64,000 nt of DNA, taken from positions 62,001-126,000 of the IMG/VR virus record IMGVR_UViG_3300024509_000007. One strand, 5' to 3'. The notes under the pieces were generated by a model, which saw only the letters and a program-made list of their open reading frames with translations, was not told the DNA's origin and did not search any database. This document shows positions 7,198 through 13,463 of the stretch, one piece after another (position 1 is the first letter of the stretch; each line of letters opens with the position of its first letter). The position numbers and the translations under genes are program-made. The stretch comes from a virus.

Positions 7198-7270
7198 TAG
7201 GCGTGATGGGAGTCGAACCCATACTTGAAGGATTTTAAGTCCTTTGACTCTGCCATTGGTCTACACGCCC
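7198..7270 (-). tRNA. tRNA with anticodon UAA, short variable arm
   Basis: A 73-nt cloverleaf: acceptor GGGCGTG/CACGCCT with a G1-U72 wobble, anticodon stem AAGGA/TCCTT, loop CTTAAAA (anticodon TAA, codon UUA), a 5-nt variable loop, T arm ATGGG/CCCAT with TTCGACT loop, discriminator A, CCA not encoded. By anticodon it is tRNA-Leu, but bacterial tRNA-Leu normally has a long variable arm. A near twin is at 13380-13453. Its first 10 nt overlap the end of 7261-7506. Confidence 0.8.
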
Positions 7271-7506
7271 CTTTGTCTCTTTTCGTGATAGTGACCAAGA
7301 AAAAGAGTGTTAGTAACAATCCACTCAAATTTCGTTCTTCTCTCTAATAATATCTTCGCTGTATCTGCCTTTTCCTTTACTGAAAATTGAATTGGTGTTA
7401 CTTTTTTTATATCATTCCACCATTTTTTCTTTTCTTGATATGATAGTTTATTCAAACACGAATTGTCTTTTAAGCTAACAGTCCAGCCATTACCCATCTC
7501 TATCAT
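7261..7506 (-). CDS. hypothetical protein overlapping a tRNA gene, 81 aa
   Basis: A paralogue of 6955-7173 (see there). Its last three codons and stop (ending GGC GTG TAG) run into the 5' acceptor strand of the tRNA at 7198-7270, so the mRNA end and the tRNA are cut from the same transcript or compete. Confidence 0.6.
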   Translation of the reverse strand: MIEMGNGWTVSLKDNSCLNKLSYQEKKKWWNDIKKVTPIQFSVKEKADTAKILLERRTKFEWIVTNTLFLGHYHEKRQRGV

Positions 7507-7672
7507 TTTCCCATTCCTTTGACTTCTTTAAATATGGATAACACTCATCTAGAACTCGCCTAATATCTTCTTCTGCAAGAGGAAGTCCAGCATTTATTCT
7601 TTCGCTGTTTGTCATCCTTGATCTATCTACCAGTTCTAAGAAATCTTTTCTTGTCATATTTTTATTCCACAT
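7490..7672 (-). CDS. hypothetical protein, 60 aa
   Basis: Begins MWNKNMTRKDFLELVDRS. Helical, with an acidic centre (LAEEDIRRVLDECYP). Overlaps 7261-7506 by 17 nt and 7662-7829 by 11 nt. No family recognised. Confidence 0.6.
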   Translation of the reverse strand: MWNKNMTRKDFLELVDRSRMTNSERINAGLPLAEEDIRRVLDECYPYLKKSKEWENDRDG

Positions 7673-7829
7673 GAACTATTTCAAATTTAGTTTTTTCATC
7701 CCACAACATTTTATTTGCCAAAAGTTTAGCCTCATAATTAACCCAGCTTTCAACATTTAATTCTGGCATATTGTCAGGAACATCAACTTCGACAAATATT
7801 ACAATCTTAGCTTGGAATGTTCTGGGCAT
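7662..7829 (-). CDS. hypothetical protein, 55 aa
   Basis: Begins MPRTFQAKIVIFVEVDVPD, behind a GGAG site. Short beta start followed by a helix. Ends inside the start of 7490-7672. Confidence 0.6.
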   Translation of the reverse strand: MPRTFQAKIVIFVEVDVPDNMPELNVESWVNYEAKLLANKMLWDEKTKFEIVHVE

Positions 7830-7903
7830 TATTATTTATCTCCGTTGATAAAGAATGTTTATTTAATGGGTCTGTTCGGATTTGAACCGAAAACCTAGCG
7901 ATT

Positions 7904-8654
7904 CATGTTTGTGGGTATTTCTACCCTCCATGGACTATATCATTATCCCATAAGGATATCGGACGCTAGTGCGGTTATTAAGAGGGCTTTACCTCTCCGC
8001 TAGTCTCTGCACCTTCCATTGGTGTACCAATGGCTTGGCTCAATGTTGATGGCATAATTCCATATTGCTTAGCCCATTTTCTTATCGTATTGTCTGAAAC
8101 ACCATACTTTTTACCAATTTTTACAAAAGACATTTTTTCAATATCTTCTTTTAATTGATTTTTTTCAGGTCTATTAACAATACGAGTTCCTAAAGATTGA
8201 CAATCAATACCACAAAATTTTGATTGTTTATCTTGTAGTGTCCGAAAACAAATTTTGCAAAATTTAGGTTCATTATGTGACATTTTCATTGAATTCATCC
8301 GATTCTTTCTGGCAGTTTCCAAACCAGAAGCACCTGAGTCTATCCAAGCGTGAAGTTTAGCGTGTTGGCTTCTTTCGAGAACTAATAGATTTTGATGTCT
8401 ATTATCATCTCTTTTGCCATTTAAATGATGCACAACTTCTTCATCTTTTAAGTTACGACCAACACATTCTTCAGCAACTACGATATGTTCATAAACATAT
8501 CCTTCCCAATTGCTATTTTTCATAGCTCTTGAGTGTTCTGGCAAAAATATAAGTCTATAACCATTTAAGATTCTTACATCGCTTTTCATGTTGTCTCCTT
8601 ATAGTGTAATACTGTAATTATATTACACCATTTGAACCAAGAAGACAACCTCAG
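7904..8654 (-). other. group I intron (IC3-like) in the tRNA anticodon loop
   Basis: 751 nt between CAT and AA of the anticodon loop; exon 1 ends in U and the intron ends in G (7904), as group I splicing requires. Core pieces visible on the minus strand: P4 GGUUCAA pairing with UUGAGCC, the conserved GAGCCAAGC, P7 strands AGACUAG (8000-8006) and AUAGUCC (7932-7938), and a P9 hairpin GGGTA-GAAA-TACCC (7913-7926). The arrangement closely resembles the tRNA-Ile(CAU) intron of Azoarcus as I remember it. The endonuclease gene sits between the two P4 strands and its end overlaps the P7 region. The P1 pairing was not resolved. Confidence 0.75.
7978..8589 (-). CDS. HNH homing endonuclease inside the group I intron
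   Basis: A 203-aa protein: an HNH_3-type nuclease motif around residues 34-72 (EHIVVAEECVGR, HHLNGKRDDNRHQNLLVL), a zinc ribbon around residues 112-132 (CKIC...CGIDC), and a DNA-binding helix-turn-helix around residues 150-176 (KIGKKYGVSDNTIRKWAK). It should cut intronless tRNA-Ile alleles and drive intron homing. The C-terminal codons double as intron core (P6-P7) sequence, which constrains both. A GGAG site lies 6 nt upstream of the ATG. Confidence 0.85.
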   Translation of the reverse strand: MKSDVRILNGYRLIFLPEHSRAMKNSNWEGYVYEHIVVAEECVGRNLKDEEVVHHLNGKRDDNRHQNLLVLERSQHAKLHAWIDSGASGLETARKNRMNSMKMSHNEPKFCKICFRTLQDKQSKFCGIDCQSLGTRIVNRPEKNQLKEDIEKMSFVKIGKKYGVSDNTIRKWAKQYGIMPSTLSQAIGTPMEGAETSGEVKPS

Positions 8655-8702
8655 ATGAGTCGCTTGCTCTAACCTATTGAGCTACAGACCCTAATTTTAT
8701 TA

Positions 8703-8915
8703 TTAGTTTTTGTCAGATGATATACATTCTTCATCTAGCTGTTGAAGAAATGCTTTTATGTCATCTAGACAATCGCCGATGGAATAACCATTATCATCGT
8801 CATCTGAAATAGGGGATTCCAAAACATTGTCAAACCTTTTTAATGACTCAATTACATCAGCCACATTAAAAAAAGCGTTAGAAGCGTTTTCAGCATTGAT
8901 AGAAACTTTAGCCAT
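8703..8915 (-). CDS. acidic hypothetical protein, 70 aa
   Basis: Helical with an acidic patch SDDDDNG in the middle. An AAGGA site precedes the start; the gene ends 11 nt upstream of the tRNA-Ile first exon, so it is likely co-transcribed with the tRNA. Confidence 0.6.
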   Translation of the reverse strand: MAKVSINAENASNAFFNVADVIESLKRFDNVLESPISDDDDNGYSIGDCLDDIKAFLQQLDEECISSDKN

Positions 8916-8938
8916 GATACTATCCTTTTAAACTTTTA

Positions 8939-9178
8939 TTACTTACATTTTACACAAGCAAAACCGCCACCATGCGTGATGTTCTCAAGCTTATTGAGGT
9001 TTAATGCCCCAATAGCCTTATGTAGTTCGCCAACTACTTGATTTTGTCCACGGCAATGGTCTTCATCATGCTTATAGTGTTTAATGCTGACAACAAAGTT
9101 TTCACCAACTTTACTTACATCAGCCAAAAAATCACCATGAATTGCACCTTGGGCGATTTCATTCAAATTACTTTCCAT
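8939..9178 (-). CDS. hypothetical protein, 79 aa
   Basis: Contains HYKHDEDHCRGQ and ends GGGFACVKCK, so a His/Cys metal site is possible. No family recognised. Confidence 0.6.
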   Translation of the reverse strand: MESNLNEIAQGAIHGDFLADVSKVGENFVVSIKHYKHDEDHCRGQNQVVGELHKAIGALNLNKLENITHGGGFACVKCK

Positions 9179-9187
9179 GTTTGCTCC

Positions 9188-9358
9188 TTAAACTTTCAAT
9201 TCATTAACTTTTTCAACTTTTACCCACTCTACATAATCACCAACTGTAGAAACAAAATCTGGTTTAAGTCCACGGATGGAGTTCTCTTTATCGTCTTCGT
9301 ATGTAGATATACAAACCCTAGCTGTTACATCTACATAGATATACTTAATTTCCTTCAT
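9188..9358 (-). CDS. hypothetical protein, 56 aa
   Basis: Begins MKEIKYIYVDVTARV. Overlaps the end of 9345-9635 by 14 nt, a normal coupling junction; ends with charged VEWVKVEKVNELKV. Function unknown. Confidence 0.6.
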   Translation of the reverse strand: MKEIKYIYVDVTARVCISTYEDDKENSIRGLKPDFVSTVGDYVEWVKVEKVNELKV

Positions 9359-9635
9359 TGGTATTTCCTTTTACATGAATGTCAAAAAGTTCGCCCAACC
9401 TTTTCTTGCTATACCTTCTTGGATTTTCCAACATAATCGTTTTAGCATCATATGGTGTTGATTCTTCTATTTCATATACGATGCCATCCAATATTTGTTT
9501 AATGATCTTTACTGAATTTTCTTGGAATAAATAACCTCGGTCTTTTATAAATACTACGCTTTTTCTATTAAATACATTTGGATTTTCTGTTGGTATATAT
9601 CCATATATCGCCCTGTCCGATACTTTGATTTTCAT
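9345..9635 (-). CDS. hypothetical protein, 96 aa
   Basis: Begins MKIKVSDRAIYGYIP; mixed beta/alpha with a basic ENPRRYSKKRLGELFD helix. Heads a small group with 9188-9358 and 8939-9178. No family recognised. Confidence 0.6.
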   Translation of the reverse strand: MKIKVSDRAIYGYIPTENPNVFNRKSVVFIKDRGYLFQENSVKIIKQILDGIVYEIEESTPYDAKTIMLENPRRYSKKRLGELFDIHVKGNTNEGN

Positions 9636-9660
9636 GATTGATTTCCTTCATGTATAGGTA

Positions 9661-9864
9661 CTAAACAATGTAGTAATGTAGGCTTGCACACTTTGGGCAA
9701 ACTACTTCAGCTTCTTCCAATCCTTCTACTTCAAACTCAGCATGAACTTGTCCTGTGAACTTGCAGTCAATACATTCTTGATGCTCATCGTCTGGTAAAA
9801 TACCAACAAAGTTTAAAACCTTTCGTCCATCTAACCATTTCAAATCTTCTAGCTTTTCATTCAT
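9661..9864 (-). CDS. zinc-ribbon hypothetical protein, 67 aa
   Basis: Cysteine pairs CIDC (residues about 31-34) and CPKC (about 56-59), 22 residues apart, form a likely zinc ribbon. A degenerate two-box element lies 23 nt upstream of the start. Confidence 0.6.
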   Translation of the reverse strand: MNEKLEDLKWLDGRKVLNFVGILPDDEHQECIDCKFTGQVHAEFEVEGLEEAEVVCPKCASLHYYIV

Positions 9865-9886
9865 TGCTAATCCCCTTTCCTATATA

Positions 9887-9915
9887 TTTATTCGCAGTTT
9901 ACTAAAAAATATTAA
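9887..9915 (-). promoter_or_regulatory. degenerate two-box element
   Basis: TTAATA (9910-9915), 15 nt, CGAATAAA (9887-9894). The stop codon of 9912-10088 lies in the first box. Downstream gene 9661-9864. Confidence 0.4.
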
Positions 9916-10088
9916 CAGATTTTAAAATAATTATTATTTACATATTCAATGTCATCATCTTCATCTATATGAATTAGAACATCTGATAATGGGTTGTATA
10001 CTTGATCGCCGATGTTTATATCATCAAAAGAAATTTGATATTTGTTTTTTCCAGATACTACGCACATATTTTTAATATCTAACTTCAT
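9912..10088 (-). CDS. acidic hypothetical protein, 58 aa
   Basis: A 58-codon ORF with AGGAGG seven nt before its ATG. Begins MKLDIKNMCVVSG; contains an IDEDDDIEYV acidic stretch. No family recognised. Confidence 0.6.
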   Translation of the reverse strand: MKLDIKNMCVVSGKNKYQISFDDINIGDQVYNPLSDVLIHIDEDDDIEYVNNNYFKIC

Positions 10089-10111
10089 GTCTGTCCTCCT
10101 TCTTATATTTA

Positions 10112-10139
10112 TATATTCGTCAAAATACCTCCATATTTT
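10112..10139 (-). promoter_or_regulatory. degenerate two-box element (14-nt spacing)
   Basis: AAAATA (10134-10139), 14 nt, CGAATATA (10112-10119), 24 nt before the start of 9912-10088. Confidence 0.35.
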
Positions 10140-10153
10140 AATAAGTGGCGGTA

Positions 10154-10405
10154 TTATGTTTCTAACTTGATAGGCTTGCCGTTTAATCTATTAGCCAAAT
10201 CAATAATCTTGTCATTTAAATTGACATAAACAAATCTGTCCTCAAGTTCACCATCTATTTGGTAGTCTGTAAGCTTATTGTATTGCTCCCATCCTTCTCC
10301 CTGTAGAATAGAACAAACAAGCTCATAATCTCCATTTTCTATATCTTCTCTAATTTGCATAATGTCATGGGCCATCAAAATGTTGATTTTTTCTTGTCTT
10401 TCCAT
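10154..10405 (-). CDS. hypothetical protein, 83 aa
   Basis: Helical, MERQEKINILMAHDIMQ at the start, then DGELEDRFVYVNLNDKIIDL. Sits just downstream of the three tandem paralogues 10407-10958 and may be a distant relative (ENGDYELVCSIL resembles their YxxI.xIL segment). Confidence 0.6.
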   Translation of the reverse strand: MERQEKINILMAHDIMQIREDIENGDYELVCSILQGEGWEQYNKLTDYQIDGELEDRFVYVNLNDKIIDLANRLNGKPIKLET

Positions 10406-10406
10406 G

Positions 10407-10604
10407 TTATTTCTCCATTACATCTGAATTAATAACATAACCTTCAAACTTCTTACGATGTTCTTTGGGCAAGATGCCTAACAGGTCAAAGATATCTAGT
10501 TTATCCAGTATGTTGCATATGGTTTGGTAGTGTTCATTACCTACATTTGAAAATACTTTGTTCCATATGTCGTATGTCACTTGTTGTCTTAAATTCAAAG
10601 ACAT
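10407..10604 (-). CDS. hypothetical protein, tandem paralogue 3 of 3
   Basis: 65 aa. It shares the family pattern with the two genes upstream: a helix ending in a valine/phenylalanine pair, then YQTICNILDKLDIFDLLGILPKE..KKFE. The triplet is a local duplication array. Confidence 0.6.
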   Translation of the reverse strand: MSLNLRQQVTYDIWNKVFSNVGNEHYQTICNILDKLDIFDLLGILPKEHRKKFEGYVINSDVMEK

Positions 10605-10615
10605 TGTTTACTCCT

Positions 10616-10795
10616 TTATACAATAGAACTATCCCACTTCTCACGCTGTTCTTTAGGCAATAAAGCCACTAGCTCATATATGTCCATACGATCTAATATC
10701 TTCCATATGACTGAATAGTCATCATTATCTATATGGTTTAAAACCATGTCGAATACTTCGTGTACAAGTTCTTCTCTAAAAATTTTAAAAGTCAT
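10616..10795 (-). CDS. hypothetical protein, tandem paralogue 2 of 3
   Basis: 59 aa starting MTFKIFREEL at 10795, with GGAGGGGCG directly upstream; an in-frame start at 10813 would overlap the previous gene too far. Family core YSVIWKILDRMDIYELVALLPKE followed by KW. Overlaps 10785-10958 by 11 nt. Confidence 0.6.
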   Translation of the reverse strand: MTFKIFREELVHEVFDMVLNHIDNDDYSVIWKILDRMDIYELVALLPKEQREKWDSSIV

Positions 10796-10958
10796 CGCCC
10801 CTCCATTTCTCATGCATTTCTTCTGGTAAAAAAGCTATAAGCTTGTATGTATCTATATGGTTAAGTAATGCTGTTATACCCTCATAATAGTTATGTTTTG
10901 TATCATCGACTATCTGTTTAATTACAGTATGTATTAGTTCTTTTTTAGACTTATCCAT
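10785..10958 (-). CDS. hypothetical protein, tandem paralogue 1 of 3
   Basis: 57 aa, begins MDKSKKELIHTVIKQ. Core YYEGITALLNHIDTYKLIAFLPEE then KW aligns with the two following genes. No known domain. Confidence 0.6.
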   Translation of the reverse strand: MDKSKKELIHTVIKQIVDDTKHNYYEGITALLNHIDTYKLIAFLPEEMHEKWRGDDF

Positions 10959-10969
10959 GATTTGCCTTT

Positions 10970-11242
10970 CTATACAATGGCAAGATGTTCAGATAGTACA
11001 TCGAATTCTTCTTTGCTTATTTCCTTACATCCAGAATCAAAGATAAATGTATGACTACATCTATAACAGCCCTCATTTACATCCCAATCATGCTTGCTAC
11101 CGCCCCTCCAATTCATTGCTACTCTATCTGTATGTTCATCTGTAGATTCATCTTCATATATTTTAAATATGTACTTTGTTTCGTATTCAAAACCACAATT
11201 AATCTCTAGAATTTCACCAATGTAATATTTGAAATCATCCAT
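10970..11242 (-). CDS. hypothetical protein, 90 aa
   Basis: Begins MDDFKYYIGEILEINCGFEY. Contains several cysteines and aromatic residues (DVNEGCYRCSHTFIF). First gene of the group running to 9912, behind the element at 11282-11309. Confidence 0.6.
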   Translation of the reverse strand: MDDFKYYIGEILEINCGFEYETKYIFKIYEDESTDEHTDRVAMNWRGGSKHDWDVNEGCYRCSHTFIFDSGCKEISKEEFDVLSEHLAIV

Positions 11243-11281
11243 TGTTTGACCCTCCTTATGTTTGCTACATCCTTATATTTA

Positions 11282-11309
11282 CATATTCGCCCTAACAGCT
11301 ATTTATTTA
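11282..11309 (-). promoter_or_regulatory. two-box element (14-nt spacing)
   Basis: TAAATA (11304-11309), 14 nt, CGAATATG (11282-11289). The first box contains the stop of 11303-11521. Downstream gene 10970-11242 starts 40 nt further. Confidence 0.4.
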
Positions 11310-11521
11310 CTTTCAATAGCCATAATGTTCATTAAATCCCACTTTGGTACTTCTTCTCCCCAATCTGTAAATTCCTCGTTAAATTTCTCTACTGCATGAT
11401 CTATACCACAAGCCTTGACCATCCTATTGGATTCATAAGCTTGACCTTGTTTGTTGTAGGAAGTGAACCTAAATTCAAAGATCATTGGGGGAATATCATT
11501 GTCGAATTGTGCATTATTCAT
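11303..11521 (-). CDS. hypothetical protein, 72 aa
   Basis: The ATG at 11521 has AAGGA at a good distance; an in-frame TTG at 11545 would overlap the upstream gene. Contains MIFEFRFTSYNKQGQ and a C-terminal acidic helix. No family recognised. Confidence 0.55.
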   Translation of the reverse strand: MNNAQFDNDIPPMIFEFRFTSYNKQGQAYESNRMVKACGIDHAVEKFNEEFTDWGEEVPKWDLMNIMAIESK

Positions 11522-11534
11522 TTGATATAAGTCC

Positions 11535-11750
11535 TTATTTATCAAGGGGTTGCATTTTTACTATGTCCACTCTATCTACTCTGTCAAAATACTTAAGTCT
11601 CTTTACCTTCCCTACTATATTCCCATATACTTCCTCCTCATCTTTACCATCCATATACAGATGATATGCACAGGGGTTTCCCTTCTTAGAACGGAAGAAG
11701 ACTTCGGCAAAGTATCTATGTGTATTGGTGTTGTTTGTAACCATTTCCAT
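11535..11750 (-). CDS. hypothetical protein, 71 aa
   Basis: Beta-alpha-beta pattern: RYFAEVFFRSKKGNP, an acidic GKDEEEVYGNIVGKV helix, then YFDRVDRVDIVKM. Follows 11791-12117. Confidence 0.6.
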   Translation of the reverse strand: MEMVTNNTNTHRYFAEVFFRSKKGNPCAYHLYMDGKDEEEVYGNIVGKVKRLKYFDRVDRVDIVKMQPLDK

Positions 11751-11790
11751 AACTCCTTATCAAATAACAAGTTATATCAATTCAAAAACA

Positions 11791-12117
11791 CTATGGGATA
11801 CGGCCACAAGCTATTTCTCTTTCCACCTGATAGTTAAATAGCTCTATAGTCTTCTTGTGAAAATCAGACTTGCTTAAATCAGCAGCAGATGTGACCAAAC
11901 CTATACAGTTAAATATGTGATTTAGCGTCAACTCCTTATAGATATTGAACAGTTCGCCCCTAAGCCTCATTCTTCTGTAGAACTCTTTATAGTTCTTAAG
12001 GGTAATACCACTCAGGCCAATATCTAAACAAGCCCAAGCTATTCTATCCTGATCTGTATTATGAACATTTTTAATATTGTTCTCATCACACTCTGAAGCA
12101 CTCCAAGTAAAAGCCAT
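11791..12117 (-). CDS. hypothetical protein, 108 aa
   Basis: All-helical by appearance (DRIAWACLDIGLSGI, KNYKEFYRRMRLRGELF, LTLNHIFNCIGLV). Promoter element at 12152-12180 lies 35 nt upstream. Function unknown. Confidence 0.6.
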   Translation of the reverse strand: MAFTWSASECDENNIKNVHNTDQDRIAWACLDIGLSGITLKNYKEFYRRMRLRGELFNIYKELTLNHIFNCIGLVTSAADLSKSDFHKKTIELFNYQVEREIACGRIP

Positions 12118-12151
12118 GTCTAATCTCCTTATGTATAACTTCTCTTATATA

Positions 12152-12180
12152 CTTATTCGTTATCTATACAGTTTTGTTTA
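12152..12180 (-). promoter_or_regulatory. two-box phage promoter candidate (exact 15-nt spacing)
   Basis: TAAACA (12175-12180), 15 nt, CGAATAAG (12152-12159). Overlaps the end of 12164-12358. Downstream gene 11791-12117. Confidence 0.55.
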
Positions 12181-12358
12181 CTCTTTTTAATTCTGTTCCG
12201 CAAAGAAGACAACAATCTTTATATATAGGAACATAAGTCTGGCATTGGTCACAATCCCCATAGTCTTTATGGTCAATAGACTGGCAATAGTCAAAAACAG
12301 CAGATGCCCCTTCGACTATATATAGGTCTTCACATCTATGCTTTAAATCATCCTTCAT
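12164..12358 (-). CDS. zinc-ribbon hypothetical protein, 64 aa
   Basis: CDQC (about residues 36-39) and CCLLC (about 49-53) form a compact zinc-ribbon pair. The AAGGAG of this gene is fused to the tail of the two-box element upstream, so the predicted transcript would start only a few nt before the ribosome site. Confidence 0.65.
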   Translation of the reverse strand: MKDDLKHRCEDLYIVEGASAVFDYCQSIDHKDYGDCDQCQTYVPIYKDCCLLCGTELKRVNKTV

Positions 12359-12375
12359 ATCTATCTCCTTATATA

Positions 12376-12404
12376 CTTATTCGCTTATGAGGGTGAATTA
12401 TTTA
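12376..12404 (-). promoter_or_regulatory. two-box phage promoter candidate (exact 15-nt spacing)
   Basis: TAAATA (12399-12404), 15 nt, CGAATAAG (12376-12383), followed by TATATAAGGAG. Downstream gene 12164-12358. Confidence 0.65.
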
Positions 12405-12498
12405 CTTTGTTCGATGTATTATTTGAGGGGTTTTCTTTGGGCTTTTTCACCACTTTTCTCCACTTTTTAACACTCCTCTTAATATAAGCATTTGACAT
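12385..12498 (-). CDS. small basic peptide, 37 aa
   Basis: Begins MSNAYIKRSVKKWRKVVKK; 13 Lys/Arg in 37 residues, tail rich in Asn/Ser. AAAGGAG sits directly before the ATG (short spacing). Could bind nucleic acid; its 3' end overlaps a promoter element. Confidence 0.45.
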   Translation of the reverse strand: MSNAYIKRSVKKWRKVVKKPKENPSNNTSNKVNNSPS

Positions 12499-12642
12499 AA
12501 CTCCTTTATATATAAGGTATATGTAAGTACATACCATACAGAGGAGAGAGGACTAGGGTTTAAGGGGGTATTATGGGCATATTCCAATATAATTGGGTCG
12601 CACATAATATAAAAATTCTAAAATTTTTTAAACCCTTATATC
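12499..12642. other. intergenic region without recognised gene
   Basis: 144 nt. It holds an imperfect palindrome GGTATATGTAAGTACATACC (12518-12537) and AT-rich sequence near 12610-12640. No ORF or two-box element was found. Confidence 0.4.
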
Positions 12643-12987
12643 TCAAGGACTTACATCAATTCTCTCCATGCTTCCGTTGTTTAATCTTACTTCTAGGATT
12701 CCGTAAGTGTAGGTACTTGGTTCACAATCCCCGACAAATTCTAAAAGGATAGCTATATGGTGACCATGTTTAAAGTTATACTTTATGGTTCTACCTGTTA
12801 TATATACATTAACTGCTATGCTACCTTCATGTTCTCCCCACCCTCTTTGTAGGTAATGCCCTGCCGGTTCCCAGCTAGATGGCATCAAAAGCCTTCCAAA
12901 AGGCCATTTCTCAGGCTTAACTATGCATCCATCCACGGCTTTTACCTTGAATTGGCCTATAACTTTCTCTTTTGGATATGTCTTCAT
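12643..12987 (-). CDS. hypothetical protein, 114 aa
   Basis: Begins MKTYPKEKVIGQFKVKAVDG; beta-rich, with HYLQRGWGEHEGSIAVNVYITGR and a HGHH cluster. Looks like a small beta-sandwich; no family recognised. Promoter 13009-13037 lies 22 nt upstream. Confidence 0.6.
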   Translation of the reverse strand: MKTYPKEKVIGQFKVKAVDGCIVKPEKWPFGRLLMPSSWEPAGHYLQRGWGEHEGSIAVNVYITGRTIKYNFKHGHHIAILLEFVGDCEPSTYTYGILEVRLNNGSMERIDVSP

Positions 12988-13008
12988 TTGCTTTCTCCTT
13001 TATATAGT

Positions 13009-13037
13009 CTTATTCGCTCACCAACCAAAAATATTTT
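13009..13037 (-). promoter_or_regulatory. two-box phage promoter candidate (exact 15-nt spacing)
   Basis: AAAATA (13032-13037), 15 nt, CGAATAAG (13009-13016). Drives 12643-12987. Back-to-back with the plus-strand copy at 13051-13079. Confidence 0.6.
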
Positions 13038-13050
13038 AAATAAAATTAAA

Positions 13051-13079
13051 AAAATATTTCCGCTTCTATAACGAATAAG
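13051..13079 (+). promoter_or_regulatory. two-box phage promoter candidate on the plus strand
   Basis: AAAATA (13051-13056), 15 nt, CGAATAAG (13072-13079), then TATATACAGGAG. This is the only copy found on the plus strand; it points into the non-coding stretch 13080-13380. Confidence 0.6.
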
Positions 13080-13146
13080 TATATACAGGAGCGTGAGGGA
13101 ATCGCTGAAAACCCGCCCACTTGGCCTTCCATAAGGGGAATTGGGG

Positions 13147-13215
13147 ATGAGGTACGCCTATATAGACTTAGATAATATGGGTAAAATACCCCAGCGACCC
13201 GCTTATCATTGCTAA
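13147..13215 (+). CDS. possible 22-aa peptide downstream of the plus-strand element
   Basis: ATG at 13147 behind AAGGGGAATTGGGG; product begins MRYAYIDLDNMGK. It may instead be part of a non-coding RNA. Weak call resting only on the ribosome site. Confidence 0.2.
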   Translation: MRYAYIDLDNMGKIPQRPAYHC

Positions 13216-13240
13216 GACAAGCAGGTTACCTCTATATAAT

Positions 13241-13269
13241 CTTATTCGATACAGAGGTAAAAATATTTA
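13241..13269 (-). promoter_or_regulatory. two-box phage promoter candidate with TATAAATA box
   Basis: TATAAATA ending at 13264, 15 nt, CGAATAAG (13241-13248), then ATTATATAGAG. No minus-strand gene follows for 250 nt, and the plus-strand element at 13051 faces it, so the two transcripts would be complementary across about 160 nt. Confidence 0.6.
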
Positions 13270-13276
13270 TAAGAAT

Positions 13277-13376
13277 GTCTAGGGATGGAGAGGTCAAGGC
13301 CACCCCTAGACGGCATCCAGCCTGAAAGGAAACGAAACAAGCTGGATGGGGGAACCCGCCCGAAAGGTAAGGCGGG
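13277..13376. ncRNA. GC-rich three-hairpin structured RNA candidate
   Basis: Three consecutive stems in an AT-rich genome: GTCTAGGG/CCCTAGAC (13277-13311), CATCCAGC/GCTGGATG (13314-13348, 19-nt loop) and CCCGCC/GGCGGG (13355-13376). On the plus strand each loop shows an (A/G)AGG motif. The element lies immediately 3' of the tRNA on the minus strand, and downstream of the plus promoter at 13051, so the strand is open. Confidence 0.5.
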
Positions 13377-13379
13377 GAT

Positions 13380-13453
13380 TAGGGATGATGGGAGTCGAAC
13401 CCATACTGGAAGGATTTTAAGTCCTTTGACTCTGCCTGTTGGTCTACATCCCC
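13380..13453 (-). tRNA. tRNA with anticodon UAA, short variable arm (second copy)
   Basis: 74 nt: acceptor GGGGATG/CATCCCT with G1-U72 wobble, anticodon arm AAGGA-CTTAAAA-TCCTT identical to the copy at 7198, 5-nt variable loop, T arm ATGGG/CCCAT, discriminator A, no CCA. It differs from the first copy mainly in the acceptor stem and D loop. Leucine identity is assigned from the anticodon only. Confidence 0.8.
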
Positions 13454-13463
13454 TTGGGTTATC

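Larger units (their letters stand above)
7867..8691 (-). tRNA. tRNA-Ile(CAU) interrupted by a group I intron
   Basis: Exon 1 is 8655-8691 (acceptor GGGTCTG, D arm GCTC/GAGC, 5' anticodon strand AGCGA, loop CTCAT). Exon 2 is 7867-7903 (loop AA, TCGCT, T arm TTCGG/CCGAA, acceptor CAGACCC, discriminator A). Joined, they form a normal 74-nt cloverleaf with loop CTCATAA. The anticodon arm matches bacterial tRNA-Ile2, whose C34 is modified to lysidine to read AUA, a codon that AT-rich phage genes use often. Elongator tRNA-Met is less likely but not excluded. CCA is not encoded. Confidence 0.8.
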
